Under the pieces are notes generated by a model. The model was not told where the DNA came from and did not search any database. It saw only the letters and a list, made by a program, of their open reading frames with translations. This document shows positions 7,965 through 15,873 of a stretch of DNA of 41,071 nucleotides, one piece after another. Position numbers and translations under genes: made by a program. Position 1 is the stretch's first letter; each line of letters starts with the position of its first letter. The stretch is taken from NCBI GenBank assembly GCA_029977305.1, contig JAPOLF010000002.1, positions 1-41,071 of the forward strand, in the 5' to 3' direction. The stretch comes from a bacterium (lineage in GTDB: Bacteria; Chloroflexota; Chloroflexia; Thermomicrobiales; UBA6265).

Positions 7965-8747
7965 ATGGCTGATGTGATCCAACCGATGGTCGAGATCGTC
8001 GATGTGCGGAAGCGCTTCGGGGACAACGAGGTGCTGAAGGGGGTCAGCCTGACGATCACCCCGGGCGAGGTGGTGTCCATCATTGGCCCCAGCGGATCAG
8101 GCAAGACGACCCTGCTCCGCTGCATCAACTTCCTCGAGACCTATGACGGGGGGTGGATCCGCGTCAACGGCGAACCGGTCGGCTACCGGGAGAAGGGTGG
8201 CGCGCGGGTGCCGCTGAAGGAGAAGGATGTCGCCAAGCTCCGCGCGGAGACCGCGATGGTCTTCCAGCAGTTCAACCTCTTCCCGCACATGACCGCGCTC
8301 GGCAACGTGACCTTCGGCCCGACGCATGTGCGTGGTGTCGCCAAGGACGCCGCCAAGGAGCGGGGGTTGGAATTGCTGGCGCGGGTGGGGCTGCGGGAGA
8401 AGGCAGACAGCTATCCGGCGCAGCTCTCCGGTGGGCAGCAGCAGCGGGTCGCGATCGCGCGGGCGCTGGCGATGGATCCGAAGGTGATGCTCTTCGACGA
8501 GGTGACCAGCGCCCTCGACCCGGAGTTGGTGGGCGAGGTGCTCGCCGTGATGCAGGGTCTCGCGGACAGCCACGGCGTGACCATGATCGTGGTGACGCAC
8601 GAGATGCACTTCGCGCGCGATGCCGCGGATCGCCTCGTCTTCATGGATGGCGGGGTGGTTGTGGAGCAGGGCGTTCCCGCGGCGATGATCGAGGATCCGC
8701 AGTCAGAGCGCCTGAAGGCGTTCCTCCGCCGGTTCCACAACGCGTAG
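7965..8747 (+). CDS. Amino-acid ABC transporter ATP-binding protein (GlnQ/HisP family)
   Basis: 260 aa cytoplasmic ATPase that energises the importer. All motifs are present: Walker A GPSGSGKT at 41-48, Q-loop VFQQFNLFPHMT around 99-110, signature LSGGQQQR at 154-161, Walker B VMLFDE ending in Glu179, D-loop SALD, and switch His212 in VVTHEM. An insert of roughly a dozen residues (GYREKGGARVPLKEKD) before the Q-loop is also seen in HisP-type members. It ends the four-gene operon and converges on hyuB with a 32-base gap in which I see no terminator. Confidence 0.93.
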   Translation: MADVIQPMVEIVDVRKRFGDNEVLKGVSLTITPGEVVSIIGPSGSGKTTLLRCINFLETYDGGWIRVNGEPVGYREKGGARVPLKEKDVAKLRAETAMVFQQFNLFPHMTALGNVTFGPTHVRGVAKDAAKERGLELLARVGLREKADSYPAQLSGGQQQRVAIARALAMDPKVMLFDEVTSALDPELVGEVLAVMQGLADSHGVTMIVVTHEMHFARDAADRLVFMDGGVVVEQGVPAAMIEDPQSERLKAFLRRFHNA

Positions 8748-8779
8748 GGACCCGGCGGAGGTTCGGTGCGCGACTCGGG

Positions 8780-10480
8780 CTAGGACTCCAATCCGTAGAC
8801 CGTGCGGGCGGTCTCCTCGTCGATGAACCCGTCGCGGAGATCGGCGCGGACCGCGTCCCGGTCACGCTTGCGCGGATCGCCCCAGCCGCCCCCGGTCCCG
8901 GTGATGAGTCGGGCGACATCGCCCTTCTGCAGCGGGTAGCGCGCGGTTTTGCCGGAGAGGTGCGAGGGGCGGCCGTCGGCGTGGATGATCTCGACACCGT
9001 TGCCCGTGCCGCTGTTGCCGCCGTCGACTCCCCATGGAACGAACTTGTGACGCCCGAAGGTGGCGGTGATGAAGCCGCCGTCGTCGCTGAGGATTCGGTA
9101 GTCGCGGATCAGGCCCGCCCCGCCGCGGAACTCGCCCTCGCCGCCGGGGGCGGTGTTGAATGCGTAGCGGTCGACTTGGATGCCGTAGACGAACTCGGTG
9201 ACCTCGATCGGGAGGATGTAGGTCTCGCCGTCGCCGAGGCAGACGAGGCCACCCTCGCCGTCCTGATCGCAGCCGGCGCCCCAACCACCGGCGTTTGGCT
9301 CGACGAGGATGGCGGGCTTCCCGGTGTCGGGATGGATCGTGTAGGTGACGTCGGCGCAGACGCTCATGAAGTGCCCCGCGGCGAGGCGGTGCGGCACGGC
9401 CGGCGCCATCGCCTTCCAGACGAGGTCCGCTGCGAAGATCATCGAATCCCAATACGTTGACACCGGGGCGGGGCGCTTCGCGGTGAAGACGGTGCCCTCC
9501 GGGCAGACGATCTTCAGCGGGCGGAAGCAGCCCTCATTCGCCGGCACGTGGGGATCGGTCAGGGCCTTGAAGACCATGCGCACCGCCGAGTCGAGGCCGG
9601 TCGCGGTGCAGTTGACCGGACCCCGCGTCTGCGGGTCGGTGCCGGTGAAGTCGCAGATCATCTCGGTGTCGGTGACGGTGACCTTCACCTGACAGTGGAT
9701 GGGATTGGAGGAGACGCCGTCGTCGTCGATCCAGTCTTCGGCGGTGTAGACCCCGTTGGGGAGTTTCGCGAGTTCGCGCCGGGTGAGCACCTCGCCGTAG
9801 TCGAGCAGGGCGCGGACGGCGGCGCGGACCTTGTCGACGCCGTGGCGCTCGCACAGCTCGCGGTAGCGCAGCGCGCCGAGGCGGCACGAAGCCACCTGCG
9901 CCCAGACATCGCCCAACGTCATCTCGGGGGTGCGGACGTTGGCTTCGATGATGTCGAGCACGGATTGGTTCTGCACGCCGGCGTGGAAGAGTTTCACGCA
10001 GGGGAACTGCAGCCCCTCCTGCCAGATGTCGACGCTGTCGGTGGTCCACGATCCCGGATCCTTGCCGCCGACCTCGGTCCAGTGCGCCTTGTTCGCGCTG
10101 AAGCCGACGAGGGTGTCGCCGACGAAGATCGGCATCACCAGCGAGACATCGGAGAGGTGGGTGCCGCCGCCGGAGTAGGGGTCGTTGGTGACGATGATGT
10201 CGCCGTCGACGAATCCGTCCGGTCCGAACTTCTCGAGTGCGCTCTGAACGGCGAAGGCCATCGTGCCGAGGAAGCCGCCGACGCCATTGCCTTGGGCGAC
10301 GAGTTGCCCGCGCTCATCGGTGATGCCGCAGCAGTAGTCGAGAACCTCGTAGATGATCGGGCTCTGCGAGGTCCGCTGCAGGGAGACGAACATCTCATCC
10401 CCGATGGCGTTGAGCGCCTCCTTGATGATCTCGGTCGTGAACGGGTCGAGCCCGCTCGAGGTGGTGGTGTGGGTGCTCAT
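8780..10480 (-). CDS. hyuB: Hydantoinase B / oxoprolinase beta-subunit-like protein (HyuB)
   Basis: 566 aa, full length for HyuB. With HyuA it forms cytoplasmic ATP-dependent enzymes that hydrolyse hydantoins, N-methylhydantoin or 5-oxoproline, or (in relatives) carboxylate acetone or acetophenone. Family markers are NDPYSGGGTHLSDV near residue 100, GEFRGGAGLIRDYRIL and VPWGVDGGNSG toward the C-terminus, and GTGGGWGDP close to the end. The ATG at 10480 has GAGAGGAG upstream and follows the hyuA stop by 17 bases, so subunits are co-translated. It is the last gene of the three-gene minus-strand operon. The substrate is unresolved; neighbouring DUF917 and sarcosine-oxidase-like genes favour a hydantoin-type ring over acetone. 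Confidence 0.9.
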   Translation of the reverse strand: MSTHTTTSSGLDPFTTEIIKEALNAIGDEMFVSLQRTSQSPIIYEVLDYCCGITDERGQLVAQGNGVGGFLGTMAFAVQSALEKFGPDGFVDGDIIVTNDPYSGGGTHLSDVSLVMPIFVGDTLVGFSANKAHWTEVGGKDPGSWTTDSVDIWQEGLQFPCVKLFHAGVQNQSVLDIIEANVRTPEMTLGDVWAQVASCRLGALRYRELCERHGVDKVRAAVRALLDYGEVLTRRELAKLPNGVYTAEDWIDDDGVSSNPIHCQVKVTVTDTEMICDFTGTDPQTRGPVNCTATGLDSAVRMVFKALTDPHVPANEGCFRPLKIVCPEGTVFTAKRPAPVSTYWDSMIFAADLVWKAMAPAVPHRLAAGHFMSVCADVTYTIHPDTGKPAILVEPNAGGWGAGCDQDGEGGLVCLGDGETYILPIEVTEFVYGIQVDRYAFNTAPGGEGEFRGGAGLIRDYRILSDDGGFITATFGRHKFVPWGVDGGNSGTGNGVEIIHADGRPSHLSGKTARYPLQKGDVARLITGTGGGWGDPRKRDRDAVRADLRDGFIDEETARTVYGLES

Positions 10481-10497
10481 GGGGGTGCTCCTCTCGG

Positions 10498-12531
10498 CTA
10501 GCGGCCGGCGCCGGTGGTGATCACCAAGTTGCCGATCTCGTCGATCACGGCCGTCTGGCCGGGGGAGATGACGGTGGTGCTTGCGGGCTCCTCGACCACG
10601 GCCGGGCCGCTGATCGCACGCCCGAGGGGCAGCGCGCTGCGTTCCCAGATGGTGGCCTCGAGGCGCCCGTGCTCATCGAAATCCACCAACCGCTTGCCCT
10701 TGGGCACGCCATCGCCGCCCTGCGTCAGGCGGGAGAGGGCGGGCTTGGGCGAAGGAACGCTGGCAACCACGTGGTAGTTCACGATCTCGGTCGGCGTGTC
10801 GAGCCGGAAGGTGTATGCCCGGTTGTGCAACTGGTGGAAGGTCTCGACGACGTCCGCGAGCGAGCCCTCGACTGGGAACGGGACGCGGACGGTGTGCTCC
10901 TGTCCTTGGTATCGCATGTCGGCGAATTGCTCGATGACCACCGCGCTCGGCGACTCACCGCGATCGGCGAAAAACGTGCGTGCTTCCTGCGAGAGCGCGG
11001 CGAAGCGCCCGGCGATGGTCGCCGCGGCCGCTGAGGTCGCGGGGGTGACCGCGGTCTGCACGAAATCCTGCAGGGGGTCGGTCATCAGCATGCCCCACGC
11101 GGAGAAGTGGCCTGGGGCAGGCGGGATGATCACCGTGTTCACGTGGAGTTCGCCGGCGAGGGCGGCCGCATGCATCGCCCCGCCGCCACCGAAGGCGATG
11201 AGCGCGAAATCGCGGGGGTCATAGCCGCGGCGGACCGAGACGAGTTTGAGCGCGTTGATCATGTTGGCGTTGGCGATGCGGATCACGCCGAGAGCAGCCT
11301 CGTCGACACTGACGCCGAGGGCGCGGGCGATCGGATCCATGGCGCGGCGGGCAGCGTCCACACTGACCGTGATCTCGCCACCGAGGAAGTAGTCGGGGTT
11401 GATGCGTCCTGCTATCAGGTTGGCGTCGGTGACGGTGGGTTGGGTGCCGCCCTTGCCGTAGCAGGCGGGACCGGGGATCGCCCCGGCGCTCTTTGGACCG
11501 ACCTTCAGCGCGCCGCCGTCGTCGATCCACGCGATGCTCCCGCCGCCGGCGCCGATCTCGACGATGTCGACGACCGGGGCTTTGATCGGGTAGCCGGCGT
11601 TGTGCTCGTCGCGCTCGATCCGGTACTCGGTGGTGATCTTGACGATGCCATCGTCGACGAGAGTGCATTTGGCGGTGGTCCCGCCGATGTCGAGGGTGAT
11701 CAGATCGGTGATCCCGATCGCCTTGCCGATCGCGACCGCCCCGATCACGCCACCGACCGGACCCGATTCGACGAGGTGGATCGGCTGCTCCGCGAGGACC
11801 TCAAAGGACTGGGTGCCGCCGTTGGACTTCATCGCGTTGAGGCGGGAGGCGACCCCGGCGCCGCGGAGGTCGCGCTCGAGCGCCCCGAGGTAGCTAGACG
11901 CCACCGGTTGCACAAACGCATTCAGCACGGCGGTGGACGTCCGCTCATATTCGCGCCATTCGCGGGTGAGATCGCTGGCGGCGGTGACGGTGACCCCCGG
12001 GAGGCGTTGCCGGAGGATGTCGGCGACCTGCCGCTCGTGCGCGGGGTTGGCGTAGCTGTGGAGGAAGCTGACCGCAACCGCACCGACCTCCGCCGCAGCG
12101 AGCTCATCGGCCACCGCGTCCACCGTGGCAAGGTCGAGCGGGGTGACGATCTCACCCTTGTAGTTGCAGCGCTCGCGCACCTCGAAGCGGAGATGCCGCG
12201 GTACGAATGGCTCCTGCTTGCGGAACCGCAGGTTGTAGATGTCGGGGCGATTGGCGCGGCCGATGGCGAGGACGTCGCGGCACCCCTCGGTGGTGACGAG
12301 CGCGGTCTTGGCGCCTTTGCGCTCGGTGAGGGCATTGATCACCACGGTGGTGCCGTGGACGAAGTGGTCGATCGCCTCGGGCGGGACGCCGGATTTGCGC
12401 AAGGCGTCCATGATGCCGTCGGCGAAGGCCGGAGGCGTCGAGGAGGCTTTGGCGAGACCGACCTGTCCGGTGGCGTCGTCGAGGTAGACCAAGTCGGTGA
12501 ATGTTCCGCCGATGTCGGTGGCGAGTCTCAC
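10498..12531 (-). CDS. hyuA: Hydantoinase A / oxoprolinase alpha-subunit-like protein (HyuA), long form
   Basis: 677 aa with an actin/hexokinase-like ATPase fold. It activates the ring or its carboxylate with ATP for HyuB-assisted hydrolysis. The N-terminus DIGGTFTDLVYL (phosphate 1 loop, from Asp6), HGTTVVINAL, a second DIGGTTAKCTL loop, IGAGGGSIAWID, AGAIPGPACYGKGG and FGGGGAMHAAAL occur in family order. The start is a GTG at 12531 with a near-perfect GGGAGGT five bases upstream; the open frame runs about 900 bases further but encodes no homologous sequence. It sits 35 bases after the ABM-fold gene and 17 before hyuB. It is clearly longer and of a different subgroup than the second HyuA at 22905. 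Confidence 0.92.
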   Translation of the reverse strand: MRLATDIGGTFTDLVYLDDATGQVGLAKASSTPPAFADGIMDALRKSGVPPEAIDHFVHGTTVVINALTERKGAKTALVTTEGCRDVLAIGRANRPDIYNLRFRKQEPFVPRHLRFEVRERCNYKGEIVTPLDLATVDAVADELAAAEVGAVAVSFLHSYANPAHERQVADILRQRLPGVTVTAASDLTREWREYERTSTAVLNAFVQPVASSYLGALERDLRGAGVASRLNAMKSNGGTQSFEVLAEQPIHLVESGPVGGVIGAVAIGKAIGITDLITLDIGGTTAKCTLVDDGIVKITTEYRIERDEHNAGYPIKAPVVDIVEIGAGGGSIAWIDDGGALKVGPKSAGAIPGPACYGKGGTQPTVTDANLIAGRINPDYFLGGEITVSVDAARRAMDPIARALGVSVDEAALGVIRIANANMINALKLVSVRRGYDPRDFALIAFGGGGAMHAAALAGELHVNTVIIPPAPGHFSAWGMLMTDPLQDFVQTAVTPATSAAAATIAGRFAALSQEARTFFADRGESPSAVVIEQFADMRYQGQEHTVRVPFPVEGSLADVVETFHQLHNRAYTFRLDTPTEIVNYHVVASVPSPKPALSRLTQGGDGVPKGKRLVDFDEHGRLEATIWERSALPLGRAISGPAVVEEPASTTVISPGQTAVIDEIGNLVITTGAGR

Positions 12532-12536
12532 TGGAT

Positions 12537-12543
12537 ACCTCCC
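12537..12543 (-). promoter_or_regulatory. Ribosome-binding site deciding the hyuA GTG start
   Basis: GGGAGGT on the minus strand, five bases before the GTG at 12531. It is the reason for choosing this start over the much longer open frame. Confidence 0.7.
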
Positions 12544-12566
12544 GGTGATGCGAACGTGGTGGCGGA

Positions 12567-12926
12567 TTAGCGGTCCATCGTGGGCGCGCCGGCTTCGGCG
12601 GCGGTGGTGGTGCCTTCGGCGAGGTAGACGTCGTAGACGATCCCCGGTGCGCGCTCCTCGCTCATGAAGGGGGAGAGTTGCTCGCCGGAGTATTCGCGCC
12701 ATGGGTTGTCGAGCCAGCCTTGGTAGTCTTCCCGCTTCGCCCAGAGGGCGGTGACGAGGACTGGCCCCTCGGGATCGGGGTGGGCGTGGATCTCGACGCT
12801 CAGACAGCCGTGCTGCTTCATCGCGTTGCCGGGGACGTCGATGCGCCGGAAGACCTCCAGCAACTGGGCTTGCATGCCCGGCTTGGGCTGGAGGAAGAGC
12901 ACGCTGCGCGCCGGACCGTGGGACAT
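12567..12926 (-). CDS. Antibiotic-biosynthesis-monooxygenase (ABM)-fold protein
   Basis: 119 aa. The sequence VLFLQPKPGMQAQLLEVFRRI, then CLSVEIHAHPDPEGPVLVTALWAKREDYQGW and YSGEQLSPFM, matches the dimeric alpha-beta-barrel ABM/YgiN/LsrG pattern (about 95-110 aa). Members act as cofactor-free monooxygenases, haem-degrading enzymes or isomerases, and many have no known activity. The C-terminal tail (AEGTTTAAEAGAPTMDR) looks disordered. The ATG at 12926 has AAGGAG about 9 bases upstream. It is the first gene of the ABM-hyuA-hyuB operon, which suggests a role in handling the substrate or product of the hydantoinase; that role is inference. Confidence 0.7.
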   Translation of the reverse strand: MSHGPARSVLFLQPKPGMQAQLLEVFRRIDVPGNAMKQHGCLSVEIHAHPDPEGPVLVTALWAKREDYQGWLDNPWREYSGEQLSPFMSEERAPGIVYDVYLAEGTTTAAEAGAPTMDR

Positions 12927-13030
12927 GGGTGCAACTCCTTGGCATCGAACGCGGATGAGTGACGCCCGGTATCATCGCCCGACACGGGGCAATGGTCCAA
13001 CAGTGGTGCCCGGTGCGATGTGAGGCACGA

Positions 13031-14134
13031 ATGAGAGAGATCACGGCGGACAATCTGGCGGCATTGGCGATCGGTGCCGGCATTCTCGGGACAGGTGGCG
13101 GCGGCAATCCGCGGGTGGGGATGCTCACCGCGCTGCAGCACGTGAAGGCGGGTGCGCCGATCCGGGTCGTCGGGATCGAGGAGGTTGGGGACGACGCCTT
13201 CGCGACGAGCGTGGGTGGGATGGGTGCCCCGGTCGTCTCGGTCGAGCGACTGCCGCGCGGAGATGAGCCGCTCAACGCCCTGCGTGCGCTGGAGCACCAT
13301 CTGGGTCGGGCATTCACGCATCTCATCCCCGGGGAGATCGGCGGCGCAAACAGCATGCGGCCGCTGATCGTCGCCGCGCAGACGGGCCTCCCGGTGGTCG
13401 ATGGCGACGGCATGGGCCGCGCCTTCCCGGAACTGCAGATGGACACCTTCACGATCTACGGGGTGCCCCCGACCCCGGGGGCGATTTGCGATCCGCGAGG
13501 ACACGTCGCGATCTTCGATGGCATCGCCGAGGCGCAGACGCTGGAGCGGTACGCCCGCGCGGTGACGATCCAAATGGGTGGCGCTGCCGGATATGCCTTC
13601 CCCCCGATGGATGCCGAGCAACTGCGGCGGACGACGATCCCCGGCACCATCACCCTCGCGCAGCGGATCGGCGAGGCGGTGCTCGGGGCGCGCAACGGCC
13701 GGGGCAATCCGATCGACGCGGCCTTGGCGGTCTCAGGCGGTCGGCGCCTCTTCCACGGCAAGATCACCGATGTCGAGCGGCGGTTGGAGGGTGGGTTCGC
13801 GCGGGGCATCGTGGTGATCGCCGGGGCAGACGAGGATGAGGGGCGCACGCTCCACATCGACTTCCAGAATGAGAACCTGATCGCGCGGGACGGACAGGGC
13901 GCCGTGTTGGCGGTGGTGCCCGATCTGATCTGCATCGTCGATCAGGATTCCGCCGAGCCGATCACCACCGAGTTGCTGCGCTACGGCCTTCGGGTCGCGG
14001 TGTTGGCGATCCCGGCACCGGAATTGCTGAAGACCCCCGAGGCCTTGGCGGTCGTCGGTCCGGCGGCCTTTGGCTATCCGGACGTCGCATATGAGCCGAT
14101 GGACGGCGTCTTCGGGGTTGGCGCGCACGGCTGA
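13031..14134 (+). CDS. DUF917 family protein, copy A (S-methyl-thiohydantoin-desulfurase-like family)
   Basis: 367 aa, single-domain full length. Characteristic segments are GAGILGTGGGGNP (residues 15-27), GGMGAPVVS, GEIGGANSM, PVVDGDGMGRAFPELQMDTF, and near the C-terminus DFQNENLIARDG and DLICIVDQDSAEPITTELL. DUF917 often occurs fused or adjacent to HyuA. From memory, one member is an S-methyl-thiohydantoin desulfurase, others are uncharacterised. The ATG at 13031 has GAGG just upstream; a start 72 bases earlier would add residues not shared with paralogues. It is divergent from the ABM-hyuA-hyuB operon. It and copy B (21623-22726) have the same length and are clearly each other's closest relatives in the window. 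Confidence 0.88.
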   Translation: MREITADNLAALAIGAGILGTGGGGNPRVGMLTALQHVKAGAPIRVVGIEEVGDDAFATSVGGMGAPVVSVERLPRGDEPLNALRALEHHLGRAFTHLIPGEIGGANSMRPLIVAAQTGLPVVDGDGMGRAFPELQMDTFTIYGVPPTPGAICDPRGHVAIFDGIAEAQTLERYARAVTIQMGGAAGYAFPPMDAEQLRRTTIPGTITLAQRIGEAVLGARNGRGNPIDAALAVSGGRRLFHGKITDVERRLEGGFARGIVVIAGADEDEGRTLHIDFQNENLIARDGQGAVLAVVPDLICIVDQDSAEPITTELLRYGLRVAVLAIPAPELLKTPEALAVVGPAAFGYPDVAYEPMDGVFGVGAHG

Positions 14135-14153
14135 GACACGGTGTCGCGCGGGA

Positions 14154-14162
14154 TGGCATCAT
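14154..14162 (+). promoter_or_regulatory. Putative extended -10 for the ScyD-cupredoxin gene
   Basis: TGGCATCAT, 71 bases before the ATG, close to the TGGCAAGAT seen before the peptide-importer operon. A -35 is not clear. Confidence 0.25.
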
Positions 14163-14233
14163 AGGCGGCGCATGGTCGCGGATGCGATCGCGGCGATGGT
14201 GCTATTGCCCTCCTTGAACCGAAAGGACCTGCC

Positions 14234-15673
14234 ATGTCACCGATTTCCCGGCGCTCGCTCATCCAGTCCGCGGCGGCGCTCGCCGCGACCCCCGTGGCCG
14301 CGGAGCAGTGGTCGATCACCAGCGCCATGGCGCAAGAGCCAAGCGCGCCGATCAGCGTCTACGCCAGTGGACTTTTCACGCCGCGCGGCCTCACCTTCGG
14401 GCCGGACGGCAAGCTCTACGTGGCCCTTGGTGGAAACGGCACGGCGGGAGCGGCCCCGAGCGCGGTGCGGATCGAGGACGGATGCGGCGTGGGCGTCGCG
14501 CACGGCCAGCCCTCCACGCAGGGGATGTCCGGTGCCGTGCAGGGGCCGGGTTCGGTGGCGTTCCTCGGCGATCAGCTCTATCTCCTGCAGGACTCCGAGG
14601 ATGACCGAGGCGATCTCATCTCCACCTACCCGAATGGCGTCTACACGGTGGCCAGCGACGGCGTCTGCACCTTGCTGGCAGATGTGTCCACGTGGATGAA
14701 CGAGAACCCGACCAAGGAGATCCCGGCGGATCGCGGCAAGCTGGGCGAGACCTTCGCGATGCTCGCGGGAGACGGCTTCCTCTGGGTCATCGAATCGAAC
14801 GAGGGGCAGGTGCTGAAGGTCACCCCGGACGGCACCATCACCCGCGTCGTTGACCTCTCCGAGGGACACCCGGTTCCGACCTGCTGTGCCGCCGCCCCGG
14901 ATGGCGGGCTGTACGTCGGAAACCTCACCGACGCGCCGTACCCGACTGGCAAGGCGCAAGTGATCCATGTCAAGGCCGATGGCTCGGTCGAGACGGTCTG
15001 GACCGGGCTGACGATGCTGGTCGGCCTCGCCACGGTGGACGGCACGCTCTACGCCTGTGAGATGGCGACCAACAACACGACGCAACCGCCCTTCACCCAG
15101 CCCGGGACCGGGCGCATCGTGAAGCAAAGCGGCCCCGACAAACTGACCGAGGTTGTCTCCGAGCTCGACTTCCCGATCGGCATGACGGTGGGCCCGGACG
15201 GGTTCCTCTACGTGTCGACCCCGTCCTTCGGTGGCGATGGGCCGAGCGGGTCGGTGCTGCGGATCGATCCGTCGGCGACCTTCCTCAGTGCTCCCGCGAA
15301 TCTCTACGACAGCGCGACTTGCCCTGGGTTCCAGGAGGCGTGGAAGGCGCAGCAGTCGGTTTTCGCCACCATGACCGCGAACGCCGACAAGCCCGTGCCG
15401 ACCGCCGAGGCGGCGATCCCGGCAAACACCGCCCCGGTGACCATCGTCAACTTCACCTTCGACCCGGGAAGCCTGACGATTGACGCCGGCCGGACCGTCA
15501 CCTGGACCAACAAGGACAGCGTGCCGCACACCGCGACCTCAAAGGACGGCACGTTCGATTCGGGCAACCTGAACGAAGGCCAGTCGTTCTCGTTCACCTT
15601 CGACAAGCCGGGGACGTACGACTACATCTGCACTTACCATCCGTACATGGTCGGGACGATCGTCGTCGAGTAG
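14234..15673 (+). CDS. Secreted ScyD/ScyE-like beta-propeller protein with C-terminal cupredoxin domain
   Basis: 479 aa, predicted to be exported. The N-terminus ISRRSLIQSAAALAATPVAA is Tat-like. Residues about 40-360 hold repeated PDGxLYV-type blades (PRGLTFGPDGKLYVALGG, GDGFLWVIESN, PDGGLYVGNL, PIGMTVGPDGFLYVSTP), typical of the ScyD/ScyE and NHL/SMP-30 propellers. The last ~100 residues form a plastocyanin-like domain (VTIVNFTFDPGSLTIDAGRT...) with all four type 1 copper ligands: His432 in VPHTA, Cys466, His469 and Met472 in CTYHPYM. ScyD-like proteins are named after the cyanobacterial scytonemin cluster but are widespread. The fusion suggests an extracellular binding or redox protein. 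AAAGGA precedes the ATG. It appears to be a single-gene unit. Confidence 0.85.
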   Translation: MSPISRRSLIQSAAALAATPVAAEQWSITSAMAQEPSAPISVYASGLFTPRGLTFGPDGKLYVALGGNGTAGAAPSAVRIEDGCGVGVAHGQPSTQGMSGAVQGPGSVAFLGDQLYLLQDSEDDRGDLISTYPNGVYTVASDGVCTLLADVSTWMNENPTKEIPADRGKLGETFAMLAGDGFLWVIESNEGQVLKVTPDGTITRVVDLSEGHPVPTCCAAAPDGGLYVGNLTDAPYPTGKAQVIHVKADGSVETVWTGLTMLVGLATVDGTLYACEMATNNTTQPPFTQPGTGRIVKQSGPDKLTEVVSELDFPIGMTVGPDGFLYVSTPSFGGDGPSGSVLRIDPSATFLSAPANLYDSATCPGFQEAWKAQQSVFATMTANADKPVPTAEAAIPANTAPVTIVNFTFDPGSLTIDAGRTVTWTNKDSVPHTATSKDGTFDSGNLNEGQSFSFTFDKPGTYDYICTYHPYMVGTIVVE

Positions 15674-15738
15674 CGATTCACCCGGGCGCATCGGTCAGCG
15701 GAGGCAGAGTGCCCGTCGAAATCGCGTCATCGTCGCAG

Positions 15739-15766
15739 TTGCAGCCGCGCGCGGCTGTGGCAAGAT
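15739..15766 (+). promoter_or_regulatory. Putative promoter of the peptide-importer operon
   Basis: TTGCAG (15739-15744) and CAAGAT (15761-15766), 16 bases apart, with an extended TGG before the -10. It lies in the 200-base gap before the binding-protein gene, about 108 bases upstream of its ATG. The spacer is almost filled by a perfect palindrome (15742-15757). Confidence 0.4.
15742..15757. repeat. Perfect 16-base palindrome CAGCCGCGCGCGGCTG in the promoter spacer
   Basis: Self-complementary over all 16 bases and located between the putative -35 and -10 of the peptide-importer operon, the expected place for a repressor operator. It could also simply be a GC-rich palindrome by chance. Confidence 0.4.
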
Positions 15767-15781
15767 ACCGTGGGCAACGAC

Positions 15782-15815
15782 CGGGGCGTGGAAACGGATT
15801 GCCATTTTCGCCCCG
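15782..15815 (+). repeat. Leader hairpin upstream of the peptide-binding protein gene
   Basis: Arms CGGGGCG (15782-15788) and CGCCCCG (15809-15815) around a 20-base loop, in the predicted 5' untranslated region and 58 bases before the ATG. No riboswitch consensus was recognised. Confidence 0.4.
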
Positions 15816-15873
15816 TGGAGAAGCAGACGGCGCCGGCGGTCGGCGTCGGGATAGGGTTCAGGAGGAATGACGC

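Noticed and set aside
8748..8779. Bidirectional terminator between the amino-acid importer and hyuB
   Set aside because: The 32-base convergent gap has no stable inverted repeat and no T-tract.
12532..13452. Upstream extension of the long HyuA frame to 984 aa
   Set aside because: The extension runs antisense through DUF917 copy A and overlaps the ABM gene, has no homology, and a strong ribosome site sits at the GTG at 12531.
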